64,000 nucleotides of DNA from Candidatus Zhuqueibacterota bacterium (GTDB lineage: Bacteria; Zhuqueibacterota; Zhuqueibacteria; Residuimicrobiales; Krinioviventaceae): assembly GCA_016928775.1 (NCBI GenBank), contig JAFGKD010000009.1, positions 1 through 64,000 of the forward strand. Reading direction: 5' to 3'. A program made the translations under genes and the position numbers. Shown in pieces: positions 42,987 to 52,578 of the stretch (the stretch's first letter is position 1; each line of letters opens with the position of its first letter). Under the pieces are notes generated by a model that was given only the letters and a program-made list of their open reading frames with translations, ran no database searches and was not told where the DNA came from.

Positions 42987-45140
42987 ATGAAGTACTGGAC
43001 GATTATTGGGATCGCACTTGTTCTTGCAGCGAGTGCAGGCGGGGGCATCATTCACGTCCCAGCCGATCAACCCACCATTCAAAAAGGCATCAATGCCGCG
43101 TCACACGGCGACACTGTTCTTGTCGCAGAAGGGCACTACATCGAGAACATCAATTTTAGCGGCAAAGCGATTACTGTTGCGAGTCATTTTATTGTGGACG
43201 GCGACACGGCGCACACAGCCAATACCATCATCGACGGCAGCCAACCGGCCCACCCGGACAGCGGCTCCGTGGTTTATTTTATTTCGGGCGAGGATACAAC
43301 TTCTATTCTAACCGGATTCACCATAACGGGTGGAACCGGGACTCCTACCATTTGGTCTTCCGGTGAGTGGATATGTGGAGGTGGTATCTATTGTCGGGAG
43401 AGCGGGGCTCGAATTTCAAATAACAGAGTCATTGGAAATAGTATTTATGATGCAGATCAAAGCACGAGTGGCGGCGGTATTCTCATCGATCAAACAAATG
43501 AAGCGCCATACTCCATCGTTGAAAATAATCTTGTCCGCGATAATGTGGCGGAATCGGGTGGTGAATCGGCATTGGGTGGCGGCATAAGTATTTATACCGA
43601 CGGCAGGATTTTCGGAAATACAATTGTAGGAAACAAAGTGACCGCGTCCAATATGTGCGGTGGAGCGGCTGTTGATGCAACGGGCTCTACTATTTCTGTA
43701 AATATTCAAAACAATGAAATCATGCAAAATGAATCCAGGTCGACCGGCGGACTTCCCTACGCTGTTGTTCGCGCGAGCGGTCATATAAACATCCTTGACA
43801 ATATCGTTTCGGAGAACAAAGTTTTCAGTACTTTTACAACGATAGGGACCGCCATATACCTTCAACAAGCACCGAAAGGCACCATGATTAAGAATAATAC
43901 CATCTCAAACAATTCTTTTAATCAGAACGTTATGGCGAGCCGGGGGTGTTTTGTGGCTTTCTCAACAGATGTTATTGTGGAGGGCAACGAGATTTTTGAT
44001 AATGTGAATACCGGGGGGATCTATATTGCCCGGTCGACTGCCATTGTTCAGAACAATTCAATCCAGGGAAATGACGTTCTTATAGGTGCGGGTATTCTTT
44101 GCGATGACTATCCCAAGCATGCAGGGATACCTACGAATGTATTGATTCAAAACAATGATATCTCGTACAATAAAACCAACAACAACCAACTTGGTGGCGG
44201 CATTGGATTTTATGATTCTGCAATTGGTCTTGTGCAAAATAACCTGATTTACATGAATGAAGCGGGGTATGGTGGCGGCGTCGGTGCTCGTCTCAGTCGA
44301 ACAGGAGCAGTATTGAATCAATGGGATGAAAAAGGGATTAAAGGTCAATTAGAATCATTGCGCAAAGCCGGTTCTGACATTCCGGATTACGGCGCCATTG
44401 TTTTGATGAACAATACCATTGTTGAAAATAAATCGGGGACTGGCGGCGGCATCTATTCCGACACAAAAAAGATGGTTGTTTTAAACAATATTGTGTGGGG
44501 CAACAGTGCCGGTGACGGAAGACAAATTCTCGATAGAACCGGACGGGTCATCGATGTGCATTATTCCAATGTGCAGGCAGGCTGGGTAGGCGATGGAGAG
44601 CATAATATTGATGCGAATCCAATGTTTGCTATCGATCCTTTGTACTCGCTACAATCTTCAAGTCCGTGCATCAGCGCTGGGTGCGACAGTTTTACAGTGA
44701 ACGGACAATGCGTTGTTTGTCCGTCAATTGATTTTTATGGAAATACACGGCCATGGCCGGACAAGACAATCCCGGACATTGGAGCCTTTGAATCGGATCT
44801 GGGCGTAGGTATTGATGTTCCTGCCAATAAAAGTATGCCCGCAGCGTTCCAGCTCGCTCAAAACTATCCCAATCCCTTTAATCCTACAACTACGATTGAA
44901 TATCAATTGCCGCAACCGGGATGGGTGACAATCTCAATCTACAACCTGTCCGGCCAACATATCCGCACACTCGTGGATAAACAGAAAAACGCGGGCTTTT
45001 ATTCTGTCATGTGGGATGCAACAGACAAGACCGGTCAAAAGACAAGCTCGGGTGTTTATCTCTATAGAATTCAGATTTTTGATGTGAAGACAAGGAGGGA
45101 AGCCTGGCGAGGGGAACGCAAGATGCTGCTGCTCAAATAG
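42987..45140 (+). CDS. secreted right-handed beta-helix protein with type A sorting domain
   Basis: 717 residues with an AAGGAGG ribosome binding site 6 bp upstream and signal peptide about 1-19. The motif IIHVPADQPTIQKGINAASHGDTVLVAEGHYIENI starts a pectate-lyase-like solenoid with many NNTISNN/NNLI rungs (about 25-540). The choice-of-anchor Q type end (PCISAGCDSF...PDIGAFESD) precedes the sorting domain LAQNYPNPFNPTTTIEYQL ... SSGVYLYRIQ...RKMLLLK. No lyase catalytic residues stand out; binding or cleaving acidic polysaccharide is possible. Preceded by the duplicated HTCS fragment and followed by a MITE-like element. Confidence 0.87.
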   Translation: MKYWTIIGIALVLAASAGGGIIHVPADQPTIQKGINAASHGDTVLVAEGHYIENINFSGKAITVASHFIVDGDTAHTANTIIDGSQPAHPDSGSVVYFISGEDTTSILTGFTITGGTGTPTIWSSGEWICGGGIYCRESGARISNNRVIGNSIYDADQSTSGGGILIDQTNEAPYSIVENNLVRDNVAESGGESALGGGISIYTDGRIFGNTIVGNKVTASNMCGGAAVDATGSTISVNIQNNEIMQNESRSTGGLPYAVVRASGHINILDNIVSENKVFSTFTTIGTAIYLQQAPKGTMIKNNTISNNSFNQNVMASRGCFVAFSTDVIVEGNEIFDNVNTGGIYIARSTAIVQNNSIQGNDVLIGAGILCDDYPKHAGIPTNVLIQNNDISYNKTNNNQLGGGIGFYDSAIGLVQNNLIYMNEAGYGGGVGARLSRTGAVLNQWDEKGIKGQLESLRKAGSDIPDYGAIVLMNNTIVENKSGTGGGIYSDTKKMVVLNNIVWGNSAGDGRQILDRTGRVIDVHYSNVQAGWVGDGEHNIDANPMFAIDPLYSLQSSSPCISAGCDSFTVNGQCVVCPSIDFYGNTRPWPDKTIPDIGAFESDLGVGIDVPANKSMPAAFQLAQNYPNPFNPTTTIEYQLPQPGWVTISIYNLSGQHIRTLVDKQKNAGFYSVMWDATDKTGQKTSSGVYLYRIQIFDVKTRREAWRGERKMLLLK

Positions 45141-45153
45141 GGTCACTACCAAT

Positions 45154-45454
45154 CCTCAGGAGACTGTTGAAAAAATTAAAACCAAGCCATGCCTGTCGAG
45201 CGGAATCGGCTATCCCAAGATTCTCGTTCCGCCGCTCCAGCGCATGCGCGTCAACCTCGCATGAAAAATGCCGCATGCAAAGACGCTGAGATACGCCAAG
45301 GTTTCAGAAATTTTGAGAGATTTCTCTATAATTTCTTTCTCCACGAACCTTTGTACCTCCGCGTCTTTGCGTGAGTTGCGAATCTGCAATACCCTGCTTC
45401 GCGGGAGTGACTTGGAAAATCTGCTTTTTGAGCTTTTTCGACAGCCTCCAGAGG
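45154..45454. mobile_element. MITE-like element with 21-bp imperfect terminal inverted repeats
   Basis: CCTCAGGAGACTGTTGAAAAA at 45154-45174 and the reverse complement of 45434-45454 (CCTCTGGAGGCTGTCGAAAAA) agree at 18 of 21 positions. The ends resemble those of IS elements whose tips read GGCTGTTGAAAAA. The 301-bp body has no real gene but holds two inverted copies of a GCAAAGACGC repeat (about 45278-45291 and 45361-45373). No target duplication is visible. It could be a non-autonomous derivative moved by a transposase elsewhere. Confidence 0.6.
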
Positions 45455-45667
45455 TTTTGAAAGCCTGCAATTGCACCATAAAACTCTCCCCAATTTTCAA
45501 ACATTTCTCAATAATTCTGCTTCTGTTATTGACAGTATTATGATATGACATGTCAGGTCGACAGGTTTAAACTTTTGTCAATAGAGAACAGGCAAGCGGC
45601 GATTATAATATGGTCCTAAAATCTCAACAAAAAATTCACTTTCAGATAAAAATATGATTGTTTATAT
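45455..45667. other. region upstream of the TetR gene
   Basis: About 210 bp without a gene, ending at the operator palindromes. AT-rich stretches (for example around 45600-45660) suit promoters, but I cannot name a clear -35/-10 pair. Confidence 0.35.
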
Positions 45668-45700
45668 TCAAACGATCGTTTGATCAAAACAAATGTTTGA
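45668..45700 (+). promoter_or_regulatory. TetR operator palindromes
   Basis: A perfect 16-bp palindrome TCAAACGATCGTTTGA (45668-45683) abuts an imperfect second dyad (45684-45700, TCAAAAC...GTTTGA). Both lie 29-61 bp upstream of the TetR start codon. Two adjacent dyads of this form are typical TetR-family operators and imply autoregulation of the regulator and its RND partner. Confidence 0.75.
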
Positions 45701-45728
45701 TTATACAGCAACCCCAAAAGGTGCAAGA

Positions 45729-46358
45729 ATGCAAGAACAACAAGATCCGAAGCAACGTATCATGCGCATCGCTGCCGACCTTTTTTCCTGCCGCGGCTAC
45801 GGCCTCGTCGGCGTGCGCGAAATTGCTCAAAAAGCGAACGTGAACATTTCCATGATTTCCTATTATTTTAACGGGAAAATGGGTATCCTGCGCGCCATCA
45901 TTGAGAGCTTTTTTGAAAACTATTTTGAGATTATCAAAGCCAACTATGATCCTGCCCTGCCACCCGAAGATTCTTTGAAAAAATTGATCAAGGCAATCAT
46001 TGAGTTTATGCGCGAGAATCGCGAAGAAGCCCTGGTGATGTTTAGCCAGTTGCACATCGATGAACCGGAGATCAGGGAGCTCAAAGTGCAAAAGGTGCAA
46101 AAGATGTTCACCTTTTTTCATGGCCTCATCCGCCAGTTCGGTGTTGATCCGGCGCAACGACGACAGCAGGTGGCCATTTTTGGCCCGGCACTCATCAGCA
46201 CCTTGTTCTCCACATTTTTATTGCAGCCAATCGCCAAAGGGATATTCAAGATCGAATATGATGACAAATTTTATGACGAATACGTGAATCTGATCAGCTT
46301 GTATGTTCTGGATGGCATTCATGGCGTACAGCGATATATGAATGAAAGAGAGGCGTAA
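45729..46358 (+). CDS. TetR-family regulator
   Basis: 209 residues from the ATG at 45729; the open frame begins 12 codons earlier, inside the operator region, so the later start is preferred. The N-terminal helix-turn-helix is standard (IMRIAADLFSCRGYGLVGVREIAQKANVNISMISYYFNGKMGIL). The C-terminal ligand domain is of the kind found in AcrR/CerR-like regulators. The stop codon touches the start of the RND transporter gene (46359), so the pair is co-transcribed, and the regulator most likely derepresses the exporter when a hydrophobic ligand binds. Confidence 0.92.
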   Translation: MQEQQDPKQRIMRIAADLFSCRGYGLVGVREIAQKANVNISMISYYFNGKMGILRAIIESFFENYFEIIKANYDPALPPEDSLKKLIKAIIEFMRENREEALVMFSQLHIDEPEIRELKVQKVQKMFTFFHGLIRQFGVDPAQRRQQVAIFGPALISTLFSTFLLQPIAKGIFKIEYDDKFYDEYVNLISLYVLDGIHGVQRYMNEREA

Positions 46359-48692
46359 ATGGCAACGATATCAGCTTTCATTGTCAAATATCGTTGGCTG
46401 GTCATTGTTACGTTTGTCGCGATGACCATTATAATGGGCAGCCAGCTTTCCAAATTGACCATCGACGCCGAGTTCGCCAATATGATTCCCAAAAACATGG
46501 GATTCCGTGCGGCGACGGATCAAATAGAAGATATTTTTGGTGGCACTGACCTGCTCATCCTGCTTTTTGAAACGAAAGACGTTTTAAATGAAAAAACACT
46601 GAACAGAATAAAATCCATTGCCAAAGAAGTCAATCGAATTAATGGTGTTGATAAAGTCATGTCGTTGTTCGACCTGAAAAACATCAAGGGTGAGGACGGC
46701 GTGATGATCGTTGATCCGGCCGTCAAAGACATTCCAAAAACCAGAGAGCAAAGAGAAATTCTGCGGCAGGAAATTATGGCCAATGACCTGGTCTATGAAA
46801 CAATTGTGTCACAAGATTTTCGATTCACCGCGATCATCATGACCATGGGCGACGATGCCGTCGATCGTGAAGTATTGAGAGCTGTCGAACAAATTCTTGC
46901 CGATTTTCCAGGCGATGAAAAAGTGACTTTTGGAGGTATTCCCTATATTCGTGAGAATATTGCCCGGGATATTCGCCAGGATATGGGACGCTTGATGCCG
47001 CTCGGTTTGCTCATCATGTTGATCTTTTTATTCGTCGCCTTTCGGCAAGTTCGAGGCGTGCTTTTGCCCTTTGTCATTGTTGTCATGTCCATTATTATCG
47101 CCATGGGGCTGGCCCCGACGCTTGGCTGGAAAGTCTATATCCCGACGATTCTTGTCCCCATCATCATGATCGCTGTGGCAAATGATTACGGCATCCACCT
47201 TGTCGCCAAATTTCAGGAGGACAATATCGAGGGCCATGCCTTCAGCAGAACCGAGATGGCGCAGCGTATGTTCAAGAGTCTCGCCAAACCGGTTGTACTA
47301 ACCGGACTCACCACCATCGTCGGCATGCTCTGCTTGCTCACGCACGTCATGATCCCGGCCAAACAGCTTGGTATTCTCGCCGCTGTCGGCATCGCCTATG
47401 CTCTGGTAGCCAGCCTGCTTTTTATTCCAGCCGTCACGACCCTGCTGCCGATGCCCAAACCGGTCTTTTATCATGAAAGACACATGAAACATCTGCTCGA
47501 TCGCCTGCTCTTCAGACTGGCTGATTTTGTCACCGCAAAACCTAAAAGAATTTTAGCCGGATCTGCTGTCTGTGCTGTCGTCGTCGGACTCGGTGCTTTT
47601 CTCATTCAAGTGGATGCCAATCCGGAAAGTTATTACGATAAAAACCATCCATTGGTCCAATCCTCCGAACTGATCAATGATCACTTTGGCGGAGCGCAAA
47701 ACGTCTCGCTTGTTTTCAGCGGTGACATCAAAAATCCGGACATGATGAAAAAAATTGAAAAATATGAAAAGCTGTTAAAGAGCTATCCACAGGTTGGCAC
47801 AACGACCTCCATGGCGCAAGTGGTCAGACAGATGAGTCGTGCGCTCAATGATTCCGGTGAAGTGTGGTATGATAAAATACCCGATGATCGTAATGCCATC
47901 GCGCAATACTTTGAGCTCTATTCCATGAGCGGTGATCCCGATGATTTTGACAAACTGGTGGATTTCACTTATGAAAATGCCCATCTTATGGCGCGAATCA
48001 AGAGCCTGAGCACCCCTGAATTAAAAGAACTGGAGAAAACACTGCTCAGCATGCAGGCGGTGGATAAAGACATCACCCTGGTCGGCGGTTTTGCCATGAT
48101 ATTTTCGCAGTTGGCCAGGCTCATGATCACGGGCCAGATTCAATCGCTGTTTTTGGCCATTCTGCTCGTGACATTGCTGCTCATGGCCCTGTTTCGTTCC
48201 TTTTGGGCGGGAATCGTCTCGGCTATGCCACTGGTTTTGGCGATGATTATCCTGTTTGGCTTGATGGGTTATTTTGGCATAACATTGAATGTCGCCACGA
48301 CCATGCTGTCTTCGATCATGATCGGAGTGGGCATAGATTATACCATCCATTTCTTATGGCGATACAAAGAAGAACGACAGACTGGACGCGATCCAGTGGA
48401 CGCTGTCAAGCACACCATCATCACCACCGGCCGGGGCATCACGTTCAACGCCCTCTCGGTGATTTTCGGCTTTACAGCCCTGTTGATTTCCAATTTTGCA
48501 CCGGTACGCTTTTTTGGCTTTTTGGTCTTTGTATCTATTTTCGCCTGTCTTGTCGGCGCCATGGTGCTGATACCGGCGATTTTAATGCTGTTCAAGCCGA
48601 GGTTTCTGGAACCCAAACATAACAGCCAACGATCAGAACAGGCTATTTCTTGCGGATATCAATATCCAAAGATTCCAGCATTCGATAAATAG
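46359..48692 (+). CDS. RND transporter of the MMPL/HAE3 type
   Basis: 777 residues, twelve membrane helices in two halves, each with a large periplasmic loop after the first helix. Motifs include VRENIARDIRQDMGRLMPLGLLIMLIFLFVAFRQVRG, the NDYGIHL segment of the first half (VANDYGIHLVAKFQE) and GVGIDYTIHFLWRYKEE in the second. This layout fits HAE3/hopanoid-transporter-like RND proteins that lack a separate membrane-fusion protein gene nearby. Probable export of lipids or amphipathic compounds, driven by the proton gradient. The last 23 codons (NSQRSEQAISCGYQYPKIPAFDK) run 50 bp into the opposite NtrC-type gene and look non-conserved, suggesting loss of the original stop. Confidence 0.87.
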   Translation: MATISAFIVKYRWLVIVTFVAMTIIMGSQLSKLTIDAEFANMIPKNMGFRAATDQIEDIFGGTDLLILLFETKDVLNEKTLNRIKSIAKEVNRINGVDKVMSLFDLKNIKGEDGVMIVDPAVKDIPKTREQREILRQEIMANDLVYETIVSQDFRFTAIIMTMGDDAVDREVLRAVEQILADFPGDEKVTFGGIPYIRENIARDIRQDMGRLMPLGLLIMLIFLFVAFRQVRGVLLPFVIVVMSIIIAMGLAPTLGWKVYIPTILVPIIMIAVANDYGIHLVAKFQEDNIEGHAFSRTEMAQRMFKSLAKPVVLTGLTTIVGMLCLLTHVMIPAKQLGILAAVGIAYALVASLLFIPAVTTLLPMPKPVFYHERHMKHLLDRLLFRLADFVTAKPKRILAGSAVCAVVVGLGAFLIQVDANPESYYDKNHPLVQSSELINDHFGGAQNVSLVFSGDIKNPDMMKKIEKYEKLLKSYPQVGTTTSMAQVVRQMSRALNDSGEVWYDKIPDDRNAIAQYFELYSMSGDPDDFDKLVDFTYENAHLMARIKSLSTPELKELEKTLLSMQAVDKDITLVGGFAMIFSQLARLMITGQIQSLFLAILLVTLLLMALFRSFWAGIVSAMPLVLAMIILFGLMGYFGITLNVATTMLSSIMIGVGIDYTIHFLWRYKEERQTGRDPVDAVKHTIITTGRGITFNALSVIFGFTALLISNFAPVRFFGFLVFVSIFACLVGAMVLIPAILMLFKPRFLEPKHNSQRSEQAISCGYQYPKIPAFDK

Positions 48693-50055
48693 ATTTTCGA
48701 TTGAGATTTGCTTCCTGGGCCACTTTGCTGATATTGTTGTGATGTTTTTCCAGCAACGTTTCCAGATATTGCCGCTCAAAAGACTTGACGACGCGATCTT
48801 TTGCCGCTTTAAAATCCGCGTCTTCTGCAGCGTCCAGAAACACCCGTTTTTGTGAAGGACGAATCGGCTCCGGCAGGTCTTCGGGGCGAATCACTTCCCG
48901 CGTCGCCACCGCGATGGCGCTCTCAATGGCATTTTGTAATTGCCGGACATTTCCCGGCCAATCATATTCCTGCAAAATGAAAAGCGCGTCCGGCGATATC
49001 TTTTCAACTTCAACGAGCCCGACATTCCGGTATTTTTTCAAAAAGTGATACGCTAACACCGGAATATCTTCCTTGCGAGCTTTTAGCGGCGGAATATGGA
49101 CGTGCACCACGTTGAGGCGAAAGTACAAATCCTCCCGCAGCTTGTCTTTTTCGATGAGTTTGATCGGATCCTGGTTCGTCGCGCTGATGATTCGGACATC
49201 AATATCACGCTCTTGCACGCTGCCCAATCGTCGCACCTTGCGTTCCTGTAAAACGCGCAGCAGCTTGGGTTGCGTCTGCAGTGGTACTTCGCCAATTTCG
49301 TCCAAAAATATGGTACCTTTGTTCGCTGCCTCAAAAAGTCCGGCTTTGTCCGACGTCGCACTGGTGAACGCCCCTTTGATATGTCCGAACAATTCACCTT
49401 CAAGCAAGCTCTCGGGCAAGGCGCTGACCACAACAGGCACAAAGGATTCATCGGCACGTTTGCTGTAATGATGAATACCGCGCGCAATCACCTCTTTGCC
49501 CGTACCCGTATCGCCGGTGATGAGTACATTTGCATTGGTTTGCGCGACACGTTTGACCTGATCAAACAAATCGAGCATAATCTGACTGGAGCCAACTGCC
49601 CCATAAAAACTCGTCTTTTCATCCATATCGAGCTGGCTTTTGAGAAGCTGGTTTTCCCGTTGAATTTTTGCAAATCGAAACGCGCGTTCCACCGGCGTCA
49701 ATATATCGTGATGGGTTTGTACCACTTTGGGGATAAAATCAAATGCTCCTTTTTTAAAGGCGTCTCGCGTCACGGACACATCACCATGCGCAGTGTATAA
49801 AATGACCACAGCGTCGGGATCAATATCTTTGGCTTGTTCCAGGACATGGATGCCGGATCGATCTTCTTCCATCTTCAAGTCGGTAATCACGACGAGCGGT
49901 CTCTCTCGCTGCAACAGTGCCAAACCGGACGTCGAGTTGGAGGCGGTGATACAATCAAAACCCGCACGCTGCAAAAGTTCACCGATTGATTTCAGTATTT
50001 GCTCCTCATCATCAATGATGAGTATCTTGTTGCTCGTGTCGTTGTTGCCTTTCAT
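48643..50055 (-). CDS. NtrC-type sigma-54 response regulator
   Basis: 470 residues from the ATG at 50055. Receiver domain (KILIIDDEEQILKSIG, phosphoacceptor Asp in VVITDLKME). AAA+ domain with Walker A GDTGTGKEV, sigma-54 contact loop LFGHIKGAFTSA (GAFTSA instead of the more common GAFTGA) and Walker B GTIFLDEIGEV. C-terminal Fis-type helix-turn-helix (NISKVAQEANLNRKSIYRMLESLDI). It activates sigma-54 promoters after phosphorylation. Two kinase genes lie directly upstream on the same strand and are the probable partners. Confidence 0.95.
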   Translation of the reverse strand: MKGNNDTSNKILIIDDEEQILKSIGELLQRAGFDCITASNSTSGLALLQRERPLVVITDLKMEEDRSGIHVLEQAKDIDPDAVVILYTAHGDVSVTRDAFKKGAFDFIPKVVQTHHDILTPVERAFRFAKIQRENQLLKSQLDMDEKTSFYGAVGSSQIMLDLFDQVKRVAQTNANVLITGDTGTGKEVIARGIHHYSKRADESFVPVVVSALPESLLEGELFGHIKGAFTSATSDKAGLFEAANKGTIFLDEIGEVPLQTQPKLLRVLQERKVRRLGSVQERDIDVRIISATNQDPIKLIEKDKLREDLYFRLNVVHVHIPPLKARKEDIPVLAYHFLKKYRNVGLVEVEKISPDALFILQEYDWPGNVRQLQNAIESAIAVATREVIRPEDLPEPIRPSQKRVFLDAAEDADFKAAKDRVVKSFERQYLETLLEKHHNNISKVAQEANLNRKSIYRMLESLDIDIRKK

Positions 50056-50076
50056 TATCAATTTATCCTTTGTGTT

Positions 50077-51132
50077 TTAAATTTTCGCAATGGGTAAAAT
50101 GATCTGAAACGTCGAACCTGTTCCTGGCTGACTCGCTATTTCAATACTGCCATTATGTCGCGAAACAATAGCAAAAGAAACACTCAGGCCCAGGCCAGCG
50201 TGACTTTTGTCTTTTGTGGTGTAAAATGGCTCCCAGACAAGCTGCTTGTTTTCCGGCGCAATGCCTGATCCCTGATCCGAGATCATCACATTGATAAAAT
50301 CCGGAAACTGTTCGTCAACTTTGGAAATGATGGTCAATATGCCACCGCCAGGCATCGCTTCAACCGCATTTTTGCAGATATTCACAAAACATTGCTCCAA
50401 AGTCACCTCACTACCCAGAATGCGTGGCAAAGATGTATCGAGATTCACATCGAGTTTTATATTCCGCTGCGCATCAAGAAAATGCATCAAGTGAAAGACG
50501 TTCTGCAGGACTGAATTCACCTGCACAAGCTTGAAATCTTTGATATTCTCATTGCTGAAAGCGACAAGACCGGTGGTGATTAAAGAAATGGCGTAAAGCT
50601 GCTCCTGGATGCTGCGTAATTCATGTAACAGCACATCCGGATCACGGCTATCAACTTCTTTAACCAAAAGTCCACCGATTCTATTGAGCGCCGCAGCAAT
50701 CGGATTGTTCATTTTATGTACCATATGTGCCGCTAACTGCGATATGTTAGCCATTTTTTCCCGAATCCGGCGCTGGTGCTCCAGCCGTTTGGCAACAGTG
50801 ATATCACATACTTTTAAAACAATACCGCAAACGATTCCTTTATGCACAACAGGCATAAAGCCAAATTGCAGGGCAAGGTTTGAACCGTTGTGATAGTTTT
50901 CAAAAACAATGGTACTGGAAATGCCGCGTTCCAGCGCAAAAGTGCATAGCTGCTTGACATCTTTGCTCCAGAACTCACCAAGAATCTGCTGTATTTTACC
51001 GCCTTTTTCAAGTCGCCCGCCAATTGATTTATAGTCGAACAGTTTGCCCTTGGATTCAACAAGCTGTCCTTTTTCGTCGACCAGCAACTCTTGATATTCC
51101 GTCAAAGCATAACGAGAATCCTCTGGTTCCAT
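50077..51132 (-). CDS. PAS sensor histidine kinase (catalytically intact)
   Basis: 351 residues from the ATG at 51132 with GGGAG about 12 bp upstream; a TTG seven codons earlier is an alternative. A PAS domain (about 55-115, ending GIVCGIVLKVCDITVAKR) is followed by a dimerisation helix with the phosphoacceptor His in ISQLAAHMVHKMNNPIAAAL. The ATPase domain has the N box QCFVNICKNAVEAM, G1 ISDQGSGIAPENK and G2 AGLGLSVSFAIV. No membrane segment, so it is cytoplasmic. It lies 22 bp before the NtrC-type gene. Confidence 0.9.
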   Translation of the reverse strand: MEPEDSRYALTEYQELLVDEKGQLVESKGKLFDYKSIGGRLEKGGKIQQILGEFWSKDVKQLCTFALERGISSTIVFENYHNGSNLALQFGFMPVVHKGIVCGIVLKVCDITVAKRLEHQRRIREKMANISQLAAHMVHKMNNPIAAALNRIGGLLVKEVDSRDPDVLLHELRSIQEQLYAISLITTGLVAFSNENIKDFKLVQVNSVLQNVFHLMHFLDAQRNIKLDVNLDTSLPRILGSEVTLEQCFVNICKNAVEAMPGGGILTIISKVDEQFPDFINVMISDQGSGIAPENKQLVWEPFYTTKDKSHAGLGLSVSFAIVSRHNGSIEIASQPGTGSTFQIILPIAKI

Positions 51133-51166
51133 AAGCGTGAATAACTCCCACAAAAAAATACGGTTT

Positions 51167-52297
51167 TCAATCGAATTTTAAGACTCTCGGCAGCTTAAAA
51201 ACAATGCTAAATTCCCCGTCTTCCAAGAGTCGGTAATTCATCGAACCGTTATGAACAAGAATCGACGCGTACGCAATCAACAGACCAATTTTTGTTTTAT
51301 CGCATGATTTCTTTTGCGTATAAAATTGTTGGATCATTGAGCGCAGATCGTCAAATATATTTTGGTCTTGCCGACACCGAATCACGAAAATAAAATAATC
51401 CCCGTCCCTGACATAATCCAAATGAATATTTACAATCCCGTTCTCGACCGAATTGCTCAGGATGGATCGCAGCAATTCGTTCAAGGCGCGCTCCAAATAG
51501 ATTTCAGACGTTATGATACGCGGCAAATTGTCGGCTATTTCAAGTTGTATATCAAGGTGGGCATATGGCTGATTCAATTGCGTCAGTGTGAGCACTCTGC
51601 TCAGCATATCGGCAAGATCGCTTTCCGCGATCGTTTCCCAATTGTGCACCTTGAGCGAATTGGCAACATCGACCAGTTCGACGATGTTTTCAATATGATG
51701 TTGAATTTTTGCGGCTTGCTCTGCGATCTTGTTCGAGTCCAAATGTGCAGCCTGCGCCTGAGTTTCCTGTACAATTGAATCCACATTTGTCGAAATGAGT
51801 GCAAGGACATTTTTAATATCATGCGCCATTCGACTGGCGAACGCGCTGAGCGCCTTTGTTTGTTCCCTGCACAACCTCGTTTGAAAAAGTTCATCGTTTT
51901 CAAACTCGTCTATAGAGTACGTTGTTGATTGCGTTGCGTGCTTTTCTGCCGAATATATTGTGATGTCGTCGCCGAGGCAATCGATGATGAGATGTTGAAT
52001 CTCGCTGTTATCATCCAGAATGGGTGTGGCAATGGCGTGGCGGGTAAAAGAAAAAGCGTCCTGAGGATCGAGTTTAATTTCTTCTTCGACGGCGGTCTTG
52101 AAAGCAATGGCGCGGGAGACCGGGCAATTGCGGCACGGTGAATCAAAATTAAAGAACAGACGGTGGCATTTGCTGCCTGACAAGGATGCTTCATCGTGGA
52201 TACCTGCTTTGCGCGTCAGATTCTTGCTTGTTTTCTCAATAGTATAATCGCGATCGATAAAAAATATCGGACGCCCCAATTCTGCTTCGTTATCCAC
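51167..52297 (-). CDS. PAS histidine-kinase homolog with degenerate ATPase domain
   Basis: 376 residues from a GTG (AGGG 8 bp upstream). The N-terminal PAS domain contains a cysteine cluster (KCHRLFFNFDSPCRNCPVSRA) that may hold a cofactor or metal. The dimerisation helix keeps the His in SAFASRMAHDIKNVLALI. The ATP-binding part keeps a weak N box (ERALNELLRSILSNS) but lacks the D-x-G-x-G box (VIRCRQDQNIFDD is found instead) and the glycine-rich G2 (KTKIGLLIAYASI). It may therefore not bind ATP and could instead be phosphorylated by, or modulate, the intact kinase encoded 34 bp downstream. Confidence 0.82.
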   Translation of the reverse strand: MDNEAELGRPIFFIDRDYTIEKTSKNLTRKAGIHDEASLSGSKCHRLFFNFDSPCRNCPVSRAIAFKTAVEEEIKLDPQDAFSFTRHAIATPILDDNSEIQHLIIDCLGDDITIYSAEKHATQSTTYSIDEFENDELFQTRLCREQTKALSAFASRMAHDIKNVLALISTNVDSIVQETQAQAAHLDSNKIAEQAAKIQHHIENIVELVDVANSLKVHNWETIAESDLADMLSRVLTLTQLNQPYAHLDIQLEIADNLPRIITSEIYLERALNELLRSILSNSVENGIVNIHLDYVRDGDYFIFVIRCRQDQNIFDDLRSMIQQFYTQKKSCDKTKIGLLIAYASILVHNGSMNYRLLEDGEFSIVFKLPRVLKFD

Positions 52298-52578
52298 ATC
52301 AATCCCTGGTTTATTCTGTCGCTGAATTCTTTGTTCACTTTGTGATACATCTTATTCAAGATTCGTGCCATGACGATAAAAATGTCCAGTAATGGATACA
52401 AACATGACGTTTGACAGGAGTGTACAAAATTCGCGCCAAGCCTTTCTTAATCATGACATTACCACGCGCATTGATGTAAAGTATCCCAGAGACTCCTTTT
52501 TGCTTGAATCTGATGCATAGATAAATTATCTTGCTGTTACAAAAAGGTAAGCGGAATGACAATTTAATTCGTCAGAGA

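Noticed and set aside
45278..45373. Inverted CGCAAAGACGC copies as a CRISPR-like array
   Set aside because: Only two inverted copies with no regular spacers; they fit the MITE-like unit.
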